Shown here one piece after another: positions 34,786 to 44,243 of a stretch of DNA of 64,000 bases. Under the pieces are notes generated by a model that saw nothing but the letters and a program-made list of their open reading frames with translations, was not told the origin of the DNA and made no database searches. The stretch covers positions 168,402 through 232,401 of the forward strand of contig NZ_AROI01000008.1 of NCBI RefSeq assembly GCF_000410875.1. The letters run 5' to 3'. The translations under genes and the position numbers were made by a program. This DNA is from Halopseudomonas pelagia CL-AP6 (GTDB taxonomy: Bacteria; Pseudomonadota; Gammaproteobacteria; Pseudomonadales; Pseudomonadaceae). Numbering within the stretch: position 1 is the stretch's first letter; every line of letters starts with the position of its first letter.

Positions 34786-35322
34786 TTATCCATGCTGCGC
34801 TGACATGAGTTGTATGGCGTTGCAATAACTGCGCTGGAAATAGATCAGGCTATCGCCGCATTCGCGCTGACGAATACTGACAATCTCGCAGATGAGAATA
34901 TCGTGACTACCAACCGCTACGCGATTGGTAATGCGACAGTCAAAATTGATCAATGCGTCATCCAGCAGCGGCGCACCGGTGCATTCAGTGCTCCAGTCAG
35001 CGGTAGCAAAACGCTCTGTCATGGAGGTTTTGCCACCAAACAGATTCGATAGCGCCTGCTGATCGGCGGTCAGGGTATTGACGCACAAATGCCCGTTGGC
35101 GCAGAAGGTTTCGTATACCGAAGCACTGCGGTTAAGGCACACCAACAGACTGGGCGGCTCATCCGATACGCTGCAGACTGCGGTCGCGGTGAAGCCGGCA
35201 CGGCCAGCCGGCCCGTCGGTGGTGACCACGTTGACCGCAGCAGCAAGGACCGACATGGCATTACGAAAAGCCTCGCGGCTTACTTCCATAGTTATTGAAT
35301 CAGGTGCTTGGGCGGCCAACAT
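34786..35322 (-). CDS. rutF: Flavin reductase RutF
   Basis: A 178-residue flavin reductase-like protein with [22 protein letters not shown], matching RutF. It supplies reduced FMN to RutA using NADH. GAAGGAG lies 6 bp before the ATG. It is the last gene of the operon; rutG, the uracil permease present in Escherichia coli, is missing here. Confidence 0.9.
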   Translation of the reverse strand: MLAAQAPDSITMEVSREAFRNAMSVLAAAVNVVTTDGPAGRAGFTATAVCSVSDEPPSLLVCLNRSASVYETFCANGHLCVNTLTADQQALSNLFGGKTSMTERFATADWSTECTGAPLLDDALINFDCRITNRVAVGSHDILICEIVSIRQRECGDSLIYFQRSYCNAIQLMSAQHG

Positions 35323-35333
35323 GGCTTACTCCT

Positions 35334-35924
35334 TCAGGTCAGAATGCAGGTTGTGGAATAACTCAGACGCGGCAAACGGTCGAATACCTTGCTGCTGTCG
35401 CCGTAACCGAGGTTGATCAGCAGATTGGATTTCCAGTGGCTATCACTGAAGAAGGCTGCGTCCAGCGCCTTGGCGTCAAAGCCGGACATGGGGCCGGTAT
35501 CCAAGCCCAGGCTCCGCGCCGCCATGATCAGATAGGCCGCCTGCATGGAACTGTTACGGAAGGCGGTTTCGTGGATCATCTCCGGGCTGCCGGTAAACCA
35601 GCTGCGCGCATCCGCGTGCGGAAAAAGCTCGGGTAAGCGATCATAAAAGCGACTGTCATAGGCGACTATCACGGTCACCGGCGCGCTCATGGTCTTCTCC
35701 AGATTGCCCGAAGACAGGCACGGCTTGAGCAGCTCCTTGCCCTGACGGGTACGCACAAAAACGAAGCGAGCCGGGCTGCAGTTGGCTGAGGTCGGCCCCA
35801 TTCTGGTCAGGTTGTAGAGCGTTTCAAGCAAGCTGTCCGGCACCGGCTGATCAACCCAGCCGTTGTGGCTACGTGCTTCGGTAAACAGTTGCTGCAATGC
35901 GTTTTGATCCAGTGAATCGTGCAT
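35334..35924 (-). CDS. rutE: Malonic semialdehyde reductase RutE
   Basis: A 196-residue nitroreductase-family protein, the same length as Escherichia coli RutE, with [18 protein letters not shown] and the late NLGYGD motif. It reduces malonic semialdehyde to 3-hydroxypropionate. ATG at 35924 has GAGGG upstream; the GTG at 35936 would overlap rutD. Confidence 0.92.
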   Translation of the reverse strand: MHDSLDQNALQQLFTEARSHNGWVDQPVPDSLLETLYNLTRMGPTSANCSPARFVFVRTRQGKELLKPCLSSGNLEKTMSAPVTVIVAYDSRFYDRLPELFPHADARSWFTGSPEMIHETAFRNSSMQAAYLIMAARSLGLDTGPMSGFDAKALDAAFFSDSHWKSNLLINLGYGDSSKVFDRLPRLSYSTTCILT

Positions 35925-35932
35925 GGTTGCCC

Positions 35933-36739
35933 TCACTCAGGCGCCGTAGTGGGTATCGTGAAAACGCTGAGGAGGAAGCGCTTCAGCGTCGTGTTGATCG
36001 TTTCGGGGCAAGTCACGCTCGAGGCGTGGCCACCGTACTCAAAGCATTCCAGTTGCGCGTTGGCCAGTTGCTCCTGCAATTGTTGCGAGCAGGTCCAGGG
36101 CACCAGCATGTCGTCGCGGTTGGCGATCAGCAGAGTAGGCTGGCGAATGCCAGCCAGCGCCTCTGAGCCGGGCTTAAAAGCCAACAGCGCGGCGATACGG
36201 CGCAACAGATTCGCGGTTGGCGGAAATCCCTCGACGTGCCCCCGATCCTCGGCCTCCAGCTGCGTGATGTGCTCGGCAATCCAGCTCGGTGGATAGAGAA
36301 ACAGCGCTTGCGCCTCAACGTAGGCGGCAGGTCCGGCAGCGACCAACAGCTGCTTGCGTACTGAAAAGCAGCGGGCGGTATGCGGGCTGGCCACCGCCCA
36401 GGCGTTCATCAGCGTCAGGCTGCGCAGGCCTGGAGCCTTCTGCAACGCCAGCTCCAGCCCGATCAGCCCACCCAATGCGTGACCGATCAGGTGATATTCG
36501 TCGATACCCTTGGCAGCCAGCAGCTCGCGCAGCTCGCTGGCCATGGCAGCGATGCTGTAATCGTCCGGTAGCACGGCAGGGCTGCGCCCGGTACCCATCT
36601 GGTCGTACAGCACCACCCGATAATCATCTACCAGTGCAGCCAGCTGCGGTGTCCAGAACTGCGCGGTACCGCCAAGCCCCGAGCTGAAGACCAGCGTCGG
36701 GGCGGCCGCGTCACACCGGCCATGGATTTCGATATGCAT
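35933..36739 (-). CDS. rutD: RutD, alpha/beta hydrolase of the Rut pathway
   Basis: An alpha/beta hydrolase of about 268 residues with [39 protein letters not shown] and [13 protein letters not shown], all parallel to Escherichia coli RutD. It speeds breakdown of aminoacrylate or carbamate in the pathway. The start is uncertain: ATG at 36739 gives the usual N-terminus (MHIEIHGR), while ATG at 36763 would overlap rutC. Confidence 0.88.
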   Translation of the reverse strand: MHIEIHGRCDAAAPTLVFSSGLGGTAQFWTPQLAALVDDYRVVLYDQMGTGRSPAVLPDDYSIAAMASELRELLAAKGIDEYHLIGHALGGLIGLELALQKAPGLRSLTLMNAWAVASPHTARCFSVRKQLLVAAGPAAYVEAQALFLYPPSWIAEHITQLEAEDRGHVEGFPPTANLLRRIAALLAFKPGSEALAGIRQPTLLIANRDDMLVPWTCSQQLQEQLANAQLECFEYGGHASSVTCPETINTTLKRFLLSVFTIPTTAPE

Positions 36740-36752
36740 CCCCGCTGCCGTC

Positions 36753-37136
36753 TCAGCCGACATGGGCAATACTGGCGATTTCGATCAAGGCGTCGGGCTT
36801 TACCAGTCCGCATTGAATGCAGTAGCGCGCCGGCTTCTCGCCAGGAAAGTACTCGGCGTAGACTGTATTAATGGCGGCATAATCGCTCCAATCACGCAAC
36901 ATGATCATGTTGAAAGTGACGTCATCCATGCTGCCGCCCGCTTCCTCGACCACGCCCTTGATGGTCTCCAGAACGTGGCGGGTTTGCGCTGCAGCGTCGC
37001 CAACATGGACCACATTGTTGTCCTTGTCGAAGGGCAGGGTGCCGGACACGTAAAGAATGCCATCGGCCATTGAGCCCGGAACGTAGGGCGCCAGGGGTTT
37101 CCCGGTGCCGGCGGGTAGTACGGTCTGTTTGCTCAT
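36753..37136 (-). CDS. rutC: RutC, 3-aminoacrylate deaminase
   Basis: A 127-residue YjgF/YER057c/UK114-family protein with [20 protein letters not shown] and the C-terminal [14 protein letters not shown], matching RutC. It deaminates 3-aminoacrylate to malonic semialdehyde. It overlaps rutB by 4 bp. Confidence 0.93.
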   Translation of the reverse strand: MSKQTVLPAGTGKPLAPYVPGSMADGILYVSGTLPFDKDNNVVHVGDAAAQTRHVLETIKGVVEEAGGSMDDVTFNMIMLRDWSDYAAINTVYAEYFPGEKPARYCIQCGLVKPDALIEIASIAHVG

Positions 37137-37888
37137 GCAGTTGCTCCTTGGGGAATCGCGTTAGCAGCGAGGCTGCTGCAGAAATCATCCACAGTGCTGA
37201 CCCAGCCGAAGAAGGTTTCAATGTTGTACAGCGAGGCCTGCTGAACGTAATCCGGGCCGGCCTGGTGAGTGGCGTCGGCGAGAACCACGCCAAAGTACTC
37301 GAGAAAAAATCCGTCACGCAGCGTGGATTCCACACAGACATTGGTGGCTATACCGGTAAACACCAGATTGCGGATACCACGGCTACGCAACAGGCTATCG
37401 AAGGCGGTATTGAAGAAGCCGCTGTAACGGGGCTTGGGCACCACCAAATCGCCGGGCTGGGGCTGCAGCTCATCCACCAGATCATAGTCCCAGGTGCCCT
37501 TGGCCAGCAGCTTGCCCATCAGTTCGGGATTCTTGCGCATGGTCTTCATGGCATTGGACTTGTGCCAGTTGGGCGAGCCAGGGCCTCCGGCTTCGGTGTA
37601 CTCCGGATCCCAGCCGTTCTGGAAGAAAACGACCTGTACGCCGGCCGCGCGTGCGGCTTTGATCGCTTTAGCGATAGCGGCGATAACCGGACCGGTGCTG
37701 GAAATATCAAATCCGGCAAGGTCAAGGTAACCCCCCTTGGTGGAGTAGGCGTTCTGCATGTCGACCACGATCAGCGCCGTATCGCTGGTATTGATTGCCA
37801 GCGACTCGGGGCGCGCGGGGAGAATCACGCTAGTGTCCTGGCTGCGGTTCGGCGCATACCCGACAATCGGCTTGCTCAGGCAGCTCAT
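37133..37888 (-). CDS. rutB: Ureidoacrylate amidohydrolase RutB
   Basis: A 251-residue isochorismatase-like cysteine hydrolase with the triad D43, K152 and C185 (TNVCVEST). It hydrolyses ureidoacrylate from RutA to 3-aminoacrylate and carbamate. Its start overlaps the rutA stop by 1 bp (TGATG). Confidence 0.95.
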   Translation of the reverse strand: MSCLSKPIVGYAPNRSQDTSVILPARPESLAINTSDTALIVVDMQNAYSTKGGYLDLAGFDISSTGPVIAAIAKAIKAARAAGVQVVFFQNGWDPEYTEAGGPGSPNWHKSNAMKTMRKNPELMGKLLAKGTWDYDLVDELQPQPGDLVVPKPRYSGFFNTAFDSLLRSRGIRNLVFTGIATNVCVESTLRDGFFLEYFGVVLADATHQAGPDYVQQASLYNIETFFGWVSTVDDFCSSLAANAIPQGATA

Positions 37889-38976
37889 CAGGCGCTCTCC
37901 AGCATGTCGGTCACATGCTTGCGGCTTTTCATCAGCGGCTGAATCTTCTGGCCGAAGTCTTCGATGCCCTGCACAAAGTCATCGAAGGTAAGCATGACGC
38001 CGCTGGTGGCCGGCACCTCGGCGATTTCATCGAGCATACGCGCGACCGACTCGTAGGAGCCCACCAGCGTGCCCATGTTGATATTGACCGCCGAGGTGGG
38101 ATCGGCCATCTGCCGTATGTTGGTATCGCCCTTGGACTTGGTGTCTGCGGCGCCCTGTTGGCCCAGCCAGGCCACGGCTTCTTCGTCTACGCCATCCTTG
38201 TAGAACTCCCAACGGGCGCGTGCAGCCTCGTCGGTTTCGTCGGCGATGACCATGAACAGGGCAACCGAGGTGACATCGCGCCCGCTCTCGGCAGTGGCCT
38301 TTTCCAGGCGCTCCACGGTAGGCGCGAAGGCCTTGGGCGTGTTCACACCTTTGCCAAAACAGAAGTTGTAGTCTGCATACTTGGCGGTAAAGGCCATGCC
38401 GGCTTCGCTCTGGCCAGCGCAGATGATCTTCATATCGGCCTGCGGCTTAGGGCTCACACGGCAATCTTCCATCTTAAAATGCTCGCCCTTGAAGTCGCTG
38501 GTACCAGTGCTCCACAGATCGCGCAGGACGGTAGCGTACTCACTAAGGTACTCGTAGCGATTGGCAAAGAACTCGTCACCGGGCCACAGGCCCATCTGCG
38601 AGTACTCCGGCTTCTGCCAACCGGTGACCAGGTTGACGCCGAAGCGGCCATGGGAGATGGAGTCAATGGTCGAGGCCATGCGCGCCACTATCGCGGGCGG
38701 GATGGTCAGGGTGGCGACGGTGGCGAATAGCTGGATGCGTTCGGTCACGGCGGCCAGGCCGGCCATCAGGGTGAAGGATTCAAGGTTGTGTTCCCAGAAC
38801 TGGGTCTCACCACCGAAGCCGCGCAGCTTGATCATCGACAACGCAAACTCGAAGCCGTAGTGCTCGGCACGTTGCACAATGGCCTTGTTCAAATCAAAGG
38901 TCGGCATGTACTGGGGGGCGTTTTTTGAGATCAGCCAGCCGTTGTTACCGATAGGTATGAAGATGCCTACATTCAT
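37888..38976 (-). CDS. rutA: Pyrimidine oxygenase RutA
   Basis: A 362-residue flavin-dependent luciferase-like monooxygenase with [17 protein letters not shown] and [18 protein letters not shown], matching RutA in length and sequence. It opens the uracil or thymine ring with reduced FMN and O2. ATG at 38976 has GAGGG about 8 bp upstream; the frame from 39030 begins at the predicted transcription start. It heads rutABCDEF behind a sigma-54 promoter with an NtrC-like box and RutR-type sites. Confidence 0.96.
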   Translation of the reverse strand: MNVGIFIPIGNNGWLISKNAPQYMPTFDLNKAIVQRAEHYGFEFALSMIKLRGFGGETQFWEHNLESFTLMAGLAAVTERIQLFATVATLTIPPAIVARMASTIDSISHGRFGVNLVTGWQKPEYSQMGLWPGDEFFANRYEYLSEYATVLRDLWSTGTSDFKGEHFKMEDCRVSPKPQADMKIICAGQSEAGMAFTAKYADYNFCFGKGVNTPKAFAPTVERLEKATAESGRDVTSVALFMVIADETDEAARARWEFYKDGVDEEAVAWLGQQGAADTKSKGDTNIRQMADPTSAVNINMGTLVGSYESVARMLDEIAEVPATSGVMLTFDDFVQGIEDFGQKIQPLMKSRKHVTDMLESA

Positions 38977-39042
38977 TGGATTGCCCTCTGAGGTACGTTT
39001 AACAGGGTGATCGGTATCACCGCCGACCATTGAACAGGCAAA

Positions 39043-39058
39043 AGCACAAAGCAGGCCA
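39043..39058 (-). promoter_or_regulatory. Sigma-54 promoter of the rut operon
   Basis: On the minus strand TGGCCTGCTTTGTGCT has GG-N10-GC spacing. Transcription should begin near 39033, where a weak RutR-like dyad (39023-39038) lies. Confidence 0.62.
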
Positions 39059-39111
39059 TGTTTGCTTTATTGTTAAATTTCAACATCTTGGGAAATTATC
39101 ACGCTTTATAG

Positions 39112-39127
39112 CAGACCAACTAGTCTG
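39112..39127. promoter_or_regulatory. RutR-type operator between rutA and rutR
   Basis: CAGACCAACTAGTCTG has symmetric CAGAC/GTCTG ends and sits between the divergent rut operon and rutR, the expected place for autoregulation and operon repression. Confidence 0.65.
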
Positions 39128-39133
39128 AATTAG

Positions 39134-39150
39134 AGCACTTGGTTTGTGCA
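39134..39150. promoter_or_regulatory. NtrC-like box for the rut operon
   Basis: AGCACTTGGTTTGTGCA keeps the GCAC-N7-GTGC dyad of NtrC sites and lies 98 bp from the -12 element of the rut promoter. Confidence 0.6.
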
Positions 39151-39210
39151 CGCCGGTGCGTTTTGGGGCACGCCCAGGCGCTTGAGCTGCGAGGCATCAA
39201 CAGGGGTAGA

Positions 39211-39939
39211 ATGCGCACACCAGGGAACGAGGCAGATGATCCAGTGAGCAAACAGATACGGCGGCCAGGTACGCCAGCAAAAAAGCCCAAGGCCCGCAGC
39301 CGGGTCCCGAGCGAAGCGACGCTGAACCGACGCAAGCGACTGATGGAAACCAAGCGCAGCGCGATCATGGAGGCCGCGCTGGATATCTTCTCGCGCTACG
39401 GCCTGCACGGTACCAGCCTCGATCAGGTAGCCAGTCAGGCGGATGTGTCCAAGACCAATCTGCTGTACTACTTCGCCTCCAAGGAAGAGCTGTACATAAA
39501 CGTGCTACGACAGTTAATGGAGGTATGGCTGCGACCGCTGCAGGCTTTCAGCGTTGAGCAGGACCCGATGGAGGCCATTGGTGATTACCTGCAGGTCAAG
39601 CTGGAACTGTCCCGCGACCACCCGGCCGAGTCACGCCTGTTCTGCCTTGAAGTGATTCAGGGCGCGCCATTGCTGCTGAATGAGCTGCGCTCGTCGCTAC
39701 GCGAGATCGTCGAGTCCAAGGTCGCGGTCATCAATGCCTGGATCGCTGCGGGCAAATTGGCCCCGATTGAGCCCCATCATCTTATTTTCTCGCTCTGGGC
39801 GACCACCCAGCACTATGCCGACTTTCGTGTACAGGTGGAGGCGGTGTCCGGTCGCACCCTGGATGATCCGGCTTTCTTTGCCGAGACCCTGGCAAACCTC
39901 AAGCTGCTGGTACTGCAGGGTATACGCCCGCGTCCTTGA
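39211..39939 (+). CDS. rutR: Pyrimidine-responsive repressor RutR
   Basis: A 242-residue TetR-family regulator that matches Escherichia coli RutR through both domains (DVSKTNLLYYFASKEELYI, then WATTQHYADFRVQVEAVSG and the end QGIRPRP). RutR releases DNA when uracil or thymine is bound. I chose ATG at 39211 (AGGGG upstream); GTG at 39244 is an alternative, and the N-terminal tail is basic and longer than in Escherichia coli. It diverges from rutABCDEF. Confidence 0.93.
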   Translation: MRTPGNEADDPVSKQIRRPGTPAKKPKARSRVPSEATLNRRKRLMETKRSAIMEAALDIFSRYGLHGTSLDQVASQADVSKTNLLYYFASKEELYINVLRQLMEVWLRPLQAFSVEQDPMEAIGDYLQVKLELSRDHPAESRLFCLEVIQGAPLLLNELRSSLREIVESKVAVINAWIAAGKLAPIEPHHLIFSLWATTQHYADFRVQVEAVSGRTLDDPAFFAETLANLKLLVLQGIRPRP

Positions 39940-39970
39940 TCGCGGGTGGCCGCCCTGTTTTTGGGCTACG

Positions 39971-39987
39971 CGCCCAAACCAGGTGCT
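39971..39987. promoter_or_regulatory. NtrC-like box for the 2OG oxygenase/nucleoside transporter operon
   Basis: CGCCCAAACCAGGTGCT is GCAC-N7-GTGC with one mismatch. It is 97 bp from the -12 element at 40076. The 15-bp core is an inverted near-copy of the box by rutA (one mismatch), so rutR is flanked by matching control modules. Confidence 0.52.
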
Positions 39988-39993
39988 CTGAAC

Positions 39994-40009
39994 CAGACCA
40001 TTTGATCAA
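39994..40009. promoter_or_regulatory. RutR-type operator
   Basis: CAGACCATTTGATCAA matches the repeated dyad and lies 54 bp upstream of the sigma-54 promoter at 40063, beside the NtrC-like box. Confidence 0.6.
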
Positions 40010-40062
40010 ATTTAAGCCTGCCTGAAACGCCAACCTATTGTTATTCAATAAAAAAGCGGTAT

Positions 40063-40078
40063 TGGCATAGTTGCTGCA
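40063..40078 (+). promoter_or_regulatory. Sigma-54 promoter for genes 40187 to about 47067
   Basis: TGGCATAGTTGCTGCA has the correct GG-N10-GC spacing. The predicted leader of about 98 nt contains small hairpins at 40103-40119 and 40159-40173; the second overlaps the ribosome binding site. Confidence 0.65.
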
Positions 40079-40186
40079 AATATTTCCTCCGTTGGAATGC
40101 CGGGCGATTTTGAGTCGCCTACGGATTCTTCAGGTCGGGCGCGCCGCTGAGCCGTTTCCCGATATTCAATCGGAGGTGATAGTCGT

Positions 40187-41194
40187 ATGACACTTCAGTA
40201 TGTACCCATCATCGATCTTGGCCCCTATTTCGATGGCAGCGCCGAAGGCAAGGCCGGCGTGGCCAAGGCAGTCAATCAGGCGTGCCGCGATATCGGCTTT
40301 CTGGTGATCACCCAACACCAGATTCCCGCTGAGCTGATTGAACGGGTCAGCAGGCTGACCAGCCTATTCTTCGATCTGCCCATGGACGAAAAACGCAAAG
40401 CAAACAGGCCGCGCCCGGATATGGTGCGCGGATACAGTGCGGTGGCCGAAGAAAGCCTTTCATACTCGATGGAAGAAGCGGCGCCGGGTGATTTGAAAGA
40501 GTCTTTTTCGATCGGGCCGCAGAATATCCCGGATGAACCATATTACTCCGAAGCGTTGGCCGGCCCGCATTTTGCCCCCAACGTCTGGCCGACCGCAGTG
40601 CCAGGCTTTGAACAGGCCTACGCTGAGTACTTCGAGGCCATGGGTGACCTGGCGTGCAGCTTGATGCGCATCTTCGCACTAGCCCTGGAGCTGCCGGAAA
40701 GCTTCTTCGATGACAAGATCGACAAACACATCAGCATGTTTCGCAGCCTGCGCTATCCACACCTTCGGAACGGCATCGAGGAAGGCCAACTGCGTGCCGG
40801 CGCGCACACCGATTATGGCAGCCTGACCATCGTCAAACCGGACGGCGCGCTAGGGGGTCTGCAGGTATGCAACCGCGAGGGCGAATGGGTTGACGTACCC
40901 TTTGTAGAAGACGGCTTCGTAGTCAACATCGGTGACCTGATGATGCAATGGACCAACGATCAGTGGATATCCACCCTGCACCGGGTGGTCAACCCTCCGG
41001 AAGACGCCGCCGGCGACCAGCAACGCCAGTCACTGGTGTTCTTCCACCAGCCAAACTATGACGTTGTGGTGGAGTGTCTGCCCAGCTGCGTGGCCGAGGG
41101 CAAACAGCCTCGCTATGCACCAGTCACCTCGGGTGACCACCTGCAGTCAAAGTTCGTGCGCCAGACCACCTTTGGCGGCAGCAAGGTGGCATGA
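40187..41194 (+). CDS. Isopenicillin N synthase-like 2OG-Fe(II) oxygenase (4)
   Basis: A 335-residue oxygenase with the full set H207-x-D209, H265 and R280-x-S282. GGAGGTGAT precedes the ATG. It heads the operon with a VOC protein and a complete nucleoside transporter, next to rutR and under a RutR-type site, so a pyrimidine such as thymine is the most economical guess. Thymine 7-hydroxylase belongs to the same superfamily; activity is not proven. Confidence 0.85.
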   Translation: MTLQYVPIIDLGPYFDGSAEGKAGVAKAVNQACRDIGFLVITQHQIPAELIERVSRLTSLFFDLPMDEKRKANRPRPDMVRGYSAVAEESLSYSMEEAAPGDLKESFSIGPQNIPDEPYYSEALAGPHFAPNVWPTAVPGFEQAYAEYFEAMGDLACSLMRIFALALELPESFFDDKIDKHISMFRSLRYPHLRNGIEEGQLRAGAHTDYGSLTIVKPDGALGGLQVCNREGEWVDVPFVEDGFVVNIGDLMMQWTNDQWISTLHRVVNPPEDAAGDQQRQSLVFFHQPNYDVVVECLPSCVAEGKQPRYAPVTSGDHLQSKFVRQTTFGGSKVA

Positions 41195-41195
41195 G

Positions 41196-41582
41196 ATGAG
41201 CAAACTCTCCTATGTGAACCTGTTTGCCCGCGACATAGAAGCGCTCAGCGGGTTTTATCAGCGGGTATTTGGCTTCCCGGAGGTGGAAGCAATTCGCTCC
41301 CCCATATTCCGTGGCCTGGATGCCGGTACCTGCTGCATCGGTTTCAACGCGCCGGATGCCTATGAGCTGCTGCATCTAAACGAGCATGCAGACACCCACG
41401 GTTGCAAGTTCCTGCTCAACATCGACGTCGACAGTCCCGAAGAAGTCGACCGCATGGTGCCGGTTGCCTGTGAGGCCGGCGCCACTTTGGTCAAGCCGCC
41501 GTACAAGACGTATTACGACTGGTATCAGGCGGTACTGATGGACCCGGAAGGCAACGTGTTCCGAATCAATCACATGCTTTAA
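41196..41582 (+). CDS. VOC (glyoxalase/dioxygenase fold) protein
   Basis: A 128-residue vicinal-oxygen-chelate protein with the start YVNLFARDIEALSGFYQRVFGF and the end DPEGNVFRINHML, typical of the fold. It begins 1 bp after the oxygenase stop and is coupled to it; the frame from 41058 lies inside the oxygenase gene. Its role may be to process the oxygenase product. Confidence 0.82.
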   Translation: MSKLSYVNLFARDIEALSGFYQRVFGFPEVEAIRSPIFRGLDAGTCCIGFNAPDAYELLHLNEHADTHGCKFLLNIDVDSPEEVDRMVPVACEAGATLVKPPYKTYYDWYQAVLMDPEGNVFRINHML

Positions 41583-41634
41583 CTATTCCAGCCCTGTTTA
41601 ACCCTCACGACCCACCGCAAGAAGGATTTTGGCA

Positions 41635-42726
41635 ATGAAGAAACTGCTCACGGGTACACTATGTGCCCTGGCCGCGTGCGGCCTGACGACCTCCGCTTCG
41701 GCTGCCGAAGACGGCTTTACCCTCAAGGGACCAGCAAAGATCGCCATGCTTTACATCAGCCCGCGCAACGACGGCGGCTGGACTCAAGCCTTTGATGAAG
41801 CACGCATGCGCCTGGAGGACGAACTGGATCAGAAGATCCAGTATGTGGAAAGCGTGCCGGAAACCGCCTCGGCGATCCGCCCGACGGTCGAGCGGCTGAT
41901 TCAGCGCGGTTCAAACGTGATCATCGGGACCGCCTTTGGCTACTCCGATACTTTCAAGGAACTGGCTGACAAGTACCCGGAAGTCGCCTTTCTGAACGGC
42001 TCCGGCACCACCAACTCGGACAACCTCGAGTCCTTCTATGGCCGCACCTACGAGAGCCAGTATCTGTGCGGCATGGCCGCGGGCGCAGCATCCAAGACCG
42101 GCAAGCTGGGTTTTGTCGCAGCCAACCCCTTCGGTCAGGTGAACTGGACCGTCAATGCGTTCGCCATGGGCGCGCAGCAGATCAACCCTGACGCCACAGT
42201 GACGGTGATCTACACCGGTGCCTGGAATGATCCGGTCAAAGAGCGTGCTGCCGCTACCGCCCTGATTGATCAGGGCGCCGATGTCATCGGTCAGCACGTG
42301 GACAGCCCAACTCCGCAGATCGTTGCCCAGGAGCGCGGTGTACAGGGTACCGGTCACCACCGTGACATGAGCGAGTTTGCGTCGGAAGCGACCGTCTGCT
42401 CATCAGTCTGGGTATGGGATCGTTTTCTGGCTCCCGAGCTGAAGAAGATCATGGCCGGTAACTGGAAGCCCACTGAGAATGGCGCGCTCCTATCAATGGA
42501 ACAGGGCGGCACCGACGTGAGCTGCTGCGGCAAGGCGGTAAGTGAGGAAAACGAGGCCAAGATCATGGCCGCCCGCGACGAGCTGCTCAAGGGCGCGAAA
42601 CTGATCTACGCCGGCCCCCTCTCCGACCGTGATGGCAACCTCAAGGCAGCGGAAGGCGAAGCACTGTCCGACGGCGAACTCTGGTCGATGGACTGGTTCG
42701 TCAAGGGAGTCGTTACCCAGCAATGA
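41635..42726 (+). CDS. BMP family nucleoside-binding protein (system 2)
   Basis: A 363-residue periplasmic binding protein with signal peptide MKKLLTGTLCALAACGLTTSASA and the family start IAMLYISPRNDGGWTQAFDEA. It belongs to the BmpA/PnrA group and is encoded with its own ATPase and permeases, in contrast to the orphan at 5095. It overlaps the ATPase gene by 4 bp. Confidence 0.9.
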   Translation: MKKLLTGTLCALAACGLTTSASAAEDGFTLKGPAKIAMLYISPRNDGGWTQAFDEARMRLEDELDQKIQYVESVPETASAIRPTVERLIQRGSNVIIGTAFGYSDTFKELADKYPEVAFLNGSGTTNSDNLESFYGRTYESQYLCGMAAGAASKTGKLGFVAANPFGQVNWTVNAFAMGAQQINPDATVTVIYTGAWNDPVKERAAATALIDQGADVIGQHVDSPTPQIVAQERGVQGTGHHRDMSEFASEATVCSSVWVWDRFLAPELKKIMAGNWKPTENGALLSMEQGGTDVSCCGKAVSEENEAKIMAARDELLKGAKLIYAGPLSDRDGNLKAAEGEALSDGELWSMDWFVKGVVTQQ

Positions 42727-44243
42727 GTACCCAGAACGCGATCCGACTGGAGGCCGTCAGCAAGTCCTTTGACGGCTTCAAAGCACTGTCCGAAGCCGAC
42801 TTCACCGCCAGTTGGGGTGAAGTCCACGCCCTGTTGGGCGAGAACGGTGCGGGCAAGTCGTCACTGATGAACATTGCCGCAGGGCTGTACGCACCAGAGA
42901 CCGGGTCGCTGTTTATCGATGACAACCTGATCCGCCTGCGGGGTCCGCTGGACGCATCAAGCCAGGGCATTGGCATGGTGCACCAGCACTTCAAGCTGGT
43001 TAAACCGTTCAGCGTGGCGGAAAACATCCTGCTTGGCCTGCGTACACAACAGACAGGCAGTTTTCGCCAGCGCCTGCAACAAACCGCCGAGCAGATCAAA
43101 GCCACAGCGCAGAAGCTGGGTTTCAGTATCGACCCGTTTGCGCGGGTCGATCAGCTATCGGTCGCCGAACAGCAGCGAGTCGAGATCCTCAAGGTACTGC
43201 TAGCTGGCGCGCGCATTCTGATTCTCGATGAACCTACTGCGGTACTAACTGATGCGGAAGCAGAAAACCTGCTGACCACGGTACAGAATTTTGCTCACCA
43301 GGAAGGCGCTGCGGTGATTCTGGTGACGCACAAGATGAACGACGTCATGCGCTACGCCGACCAGGTAACGGTAATGCGCAGCGGGCGCACGGTAGCCAGC
43401 CTCAAACCGCAATCGGTGTCAGTCGGCGAGCTGGTCAAACTGACCGTCGGCGACGCGCCCACACCGGCCCAGATCCCCGCCAGCCGGGAGGCCGGCGAGG
43501 TCAGACTGGAGATACGTGACCTGCGCTCCAGTGCTGGCCACGCCCCAGTGCTGCGGGGTGTCAATTTGAGTCTGCGGGCGGGCCAAATCTATGGTATCGC
43601 CGGCGTCGGCGGCAATGGTCAGAGCGAGCTGGCCAATGCGCTGATGGGCATGCCGGAACCCGTGACGGGGGTCATGCAATTAACCGGCGAGGGTGACCTG
43701 CGCACGCTGAGTCCGGCACGCCGCAGGCAGCTGGGGATTGCCTGTATTCCGGCGGACCGCTACAGCGCGGCACTGGCAGCCCCGCTGTCAATCAGCGACA
43801 ACTTTGCCATGGGCGAGATCCACAGCGGCCGCTACGGCCCCTTCTGGTATCTGCGCCGCAAACGCATTGAGGCCGATACGGCCGCGGCGGTGGCCGAGTT
43901 CGACGTACAGGGCGTGCGCTCACTGCAGCAGAAAGCCGCATTGTTGTCCGGCGGCAACGCCCAGAAACTGGTGATTGCCCGTGAGTTCAACCGCGAACCG
44001 CAACTGGTGTTCGTCCACAGCCCAAGTCGCGGACTGGACGTGCGCGCCACCCTGGCGGTGCATGAGCGGCTGCGCCGAGCACGCGATGCCGGGGCCGCGG
44101 TGCTGTTAATCAGCGAAGACCTGGATGAAGTGATGGCCCTGGCTGACCGGATTGGCGTTATGTCGGCGGGACGTATTATCGGTGAGTTTGCTCAACCGGC
44201 AGACCGCCAGGCGATAGGACAAGCCATGGTGAACCATGTTTGA
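42723..44243 (+). CDS. Nucleoside ABC transporter ATPase, duplicated (system 2)
   Basis: A 506-residue double ATPase with LGENGAGKSSLM and LILDEPTAVLT in domain 1 and the degenerate AGVGGNGQSE plus SGGNAQK in domain 2, as in YufO/RbsA. It energises system 2. Confidence 0.92.
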   Translation: MSTQNAIRLEAVSKSFDGFKALSEADFTASWGEVHALLGENGAGKSSLMNIAAGLYAPETGSLFIDDNLIRLRGPLDASSQGIGMVHQHFKLVKPFSVAENILLGLRTQQTGSFRQRLQQTAEQIKATAQKLGFSIDPFARVDQLSVAEQQRVEILKVLLAGARILILDEPTAVLTDAEAENLLTTVQNFAHQEGAAVILVTHKMNDVMRYADQVTVMRSGRTVASLKPQSVSVGELVKLTVGDAPTPAQIPASREAGEVRLEIRDLRSSAGHAPVLRGVNLSLRAGQIYGIAGVGGNGQSELANALMGMPEPVTGVMQLTGEGDLRTLSPARRRQLGIACIPADRYSAALAAPLSISDNFAMGEIHSGRYGPFWYLRRKRIEADTAAAVAEFDVQGVRSLQQKAALLSGGNAQKLVIAREFNREPQLVFVHSPSRGLDVRATLAVHERLRRARDAGAAVLLISEDLDEVMALADRIGVMSAGRIIGEFAQPADRQAIGQAMVNHV

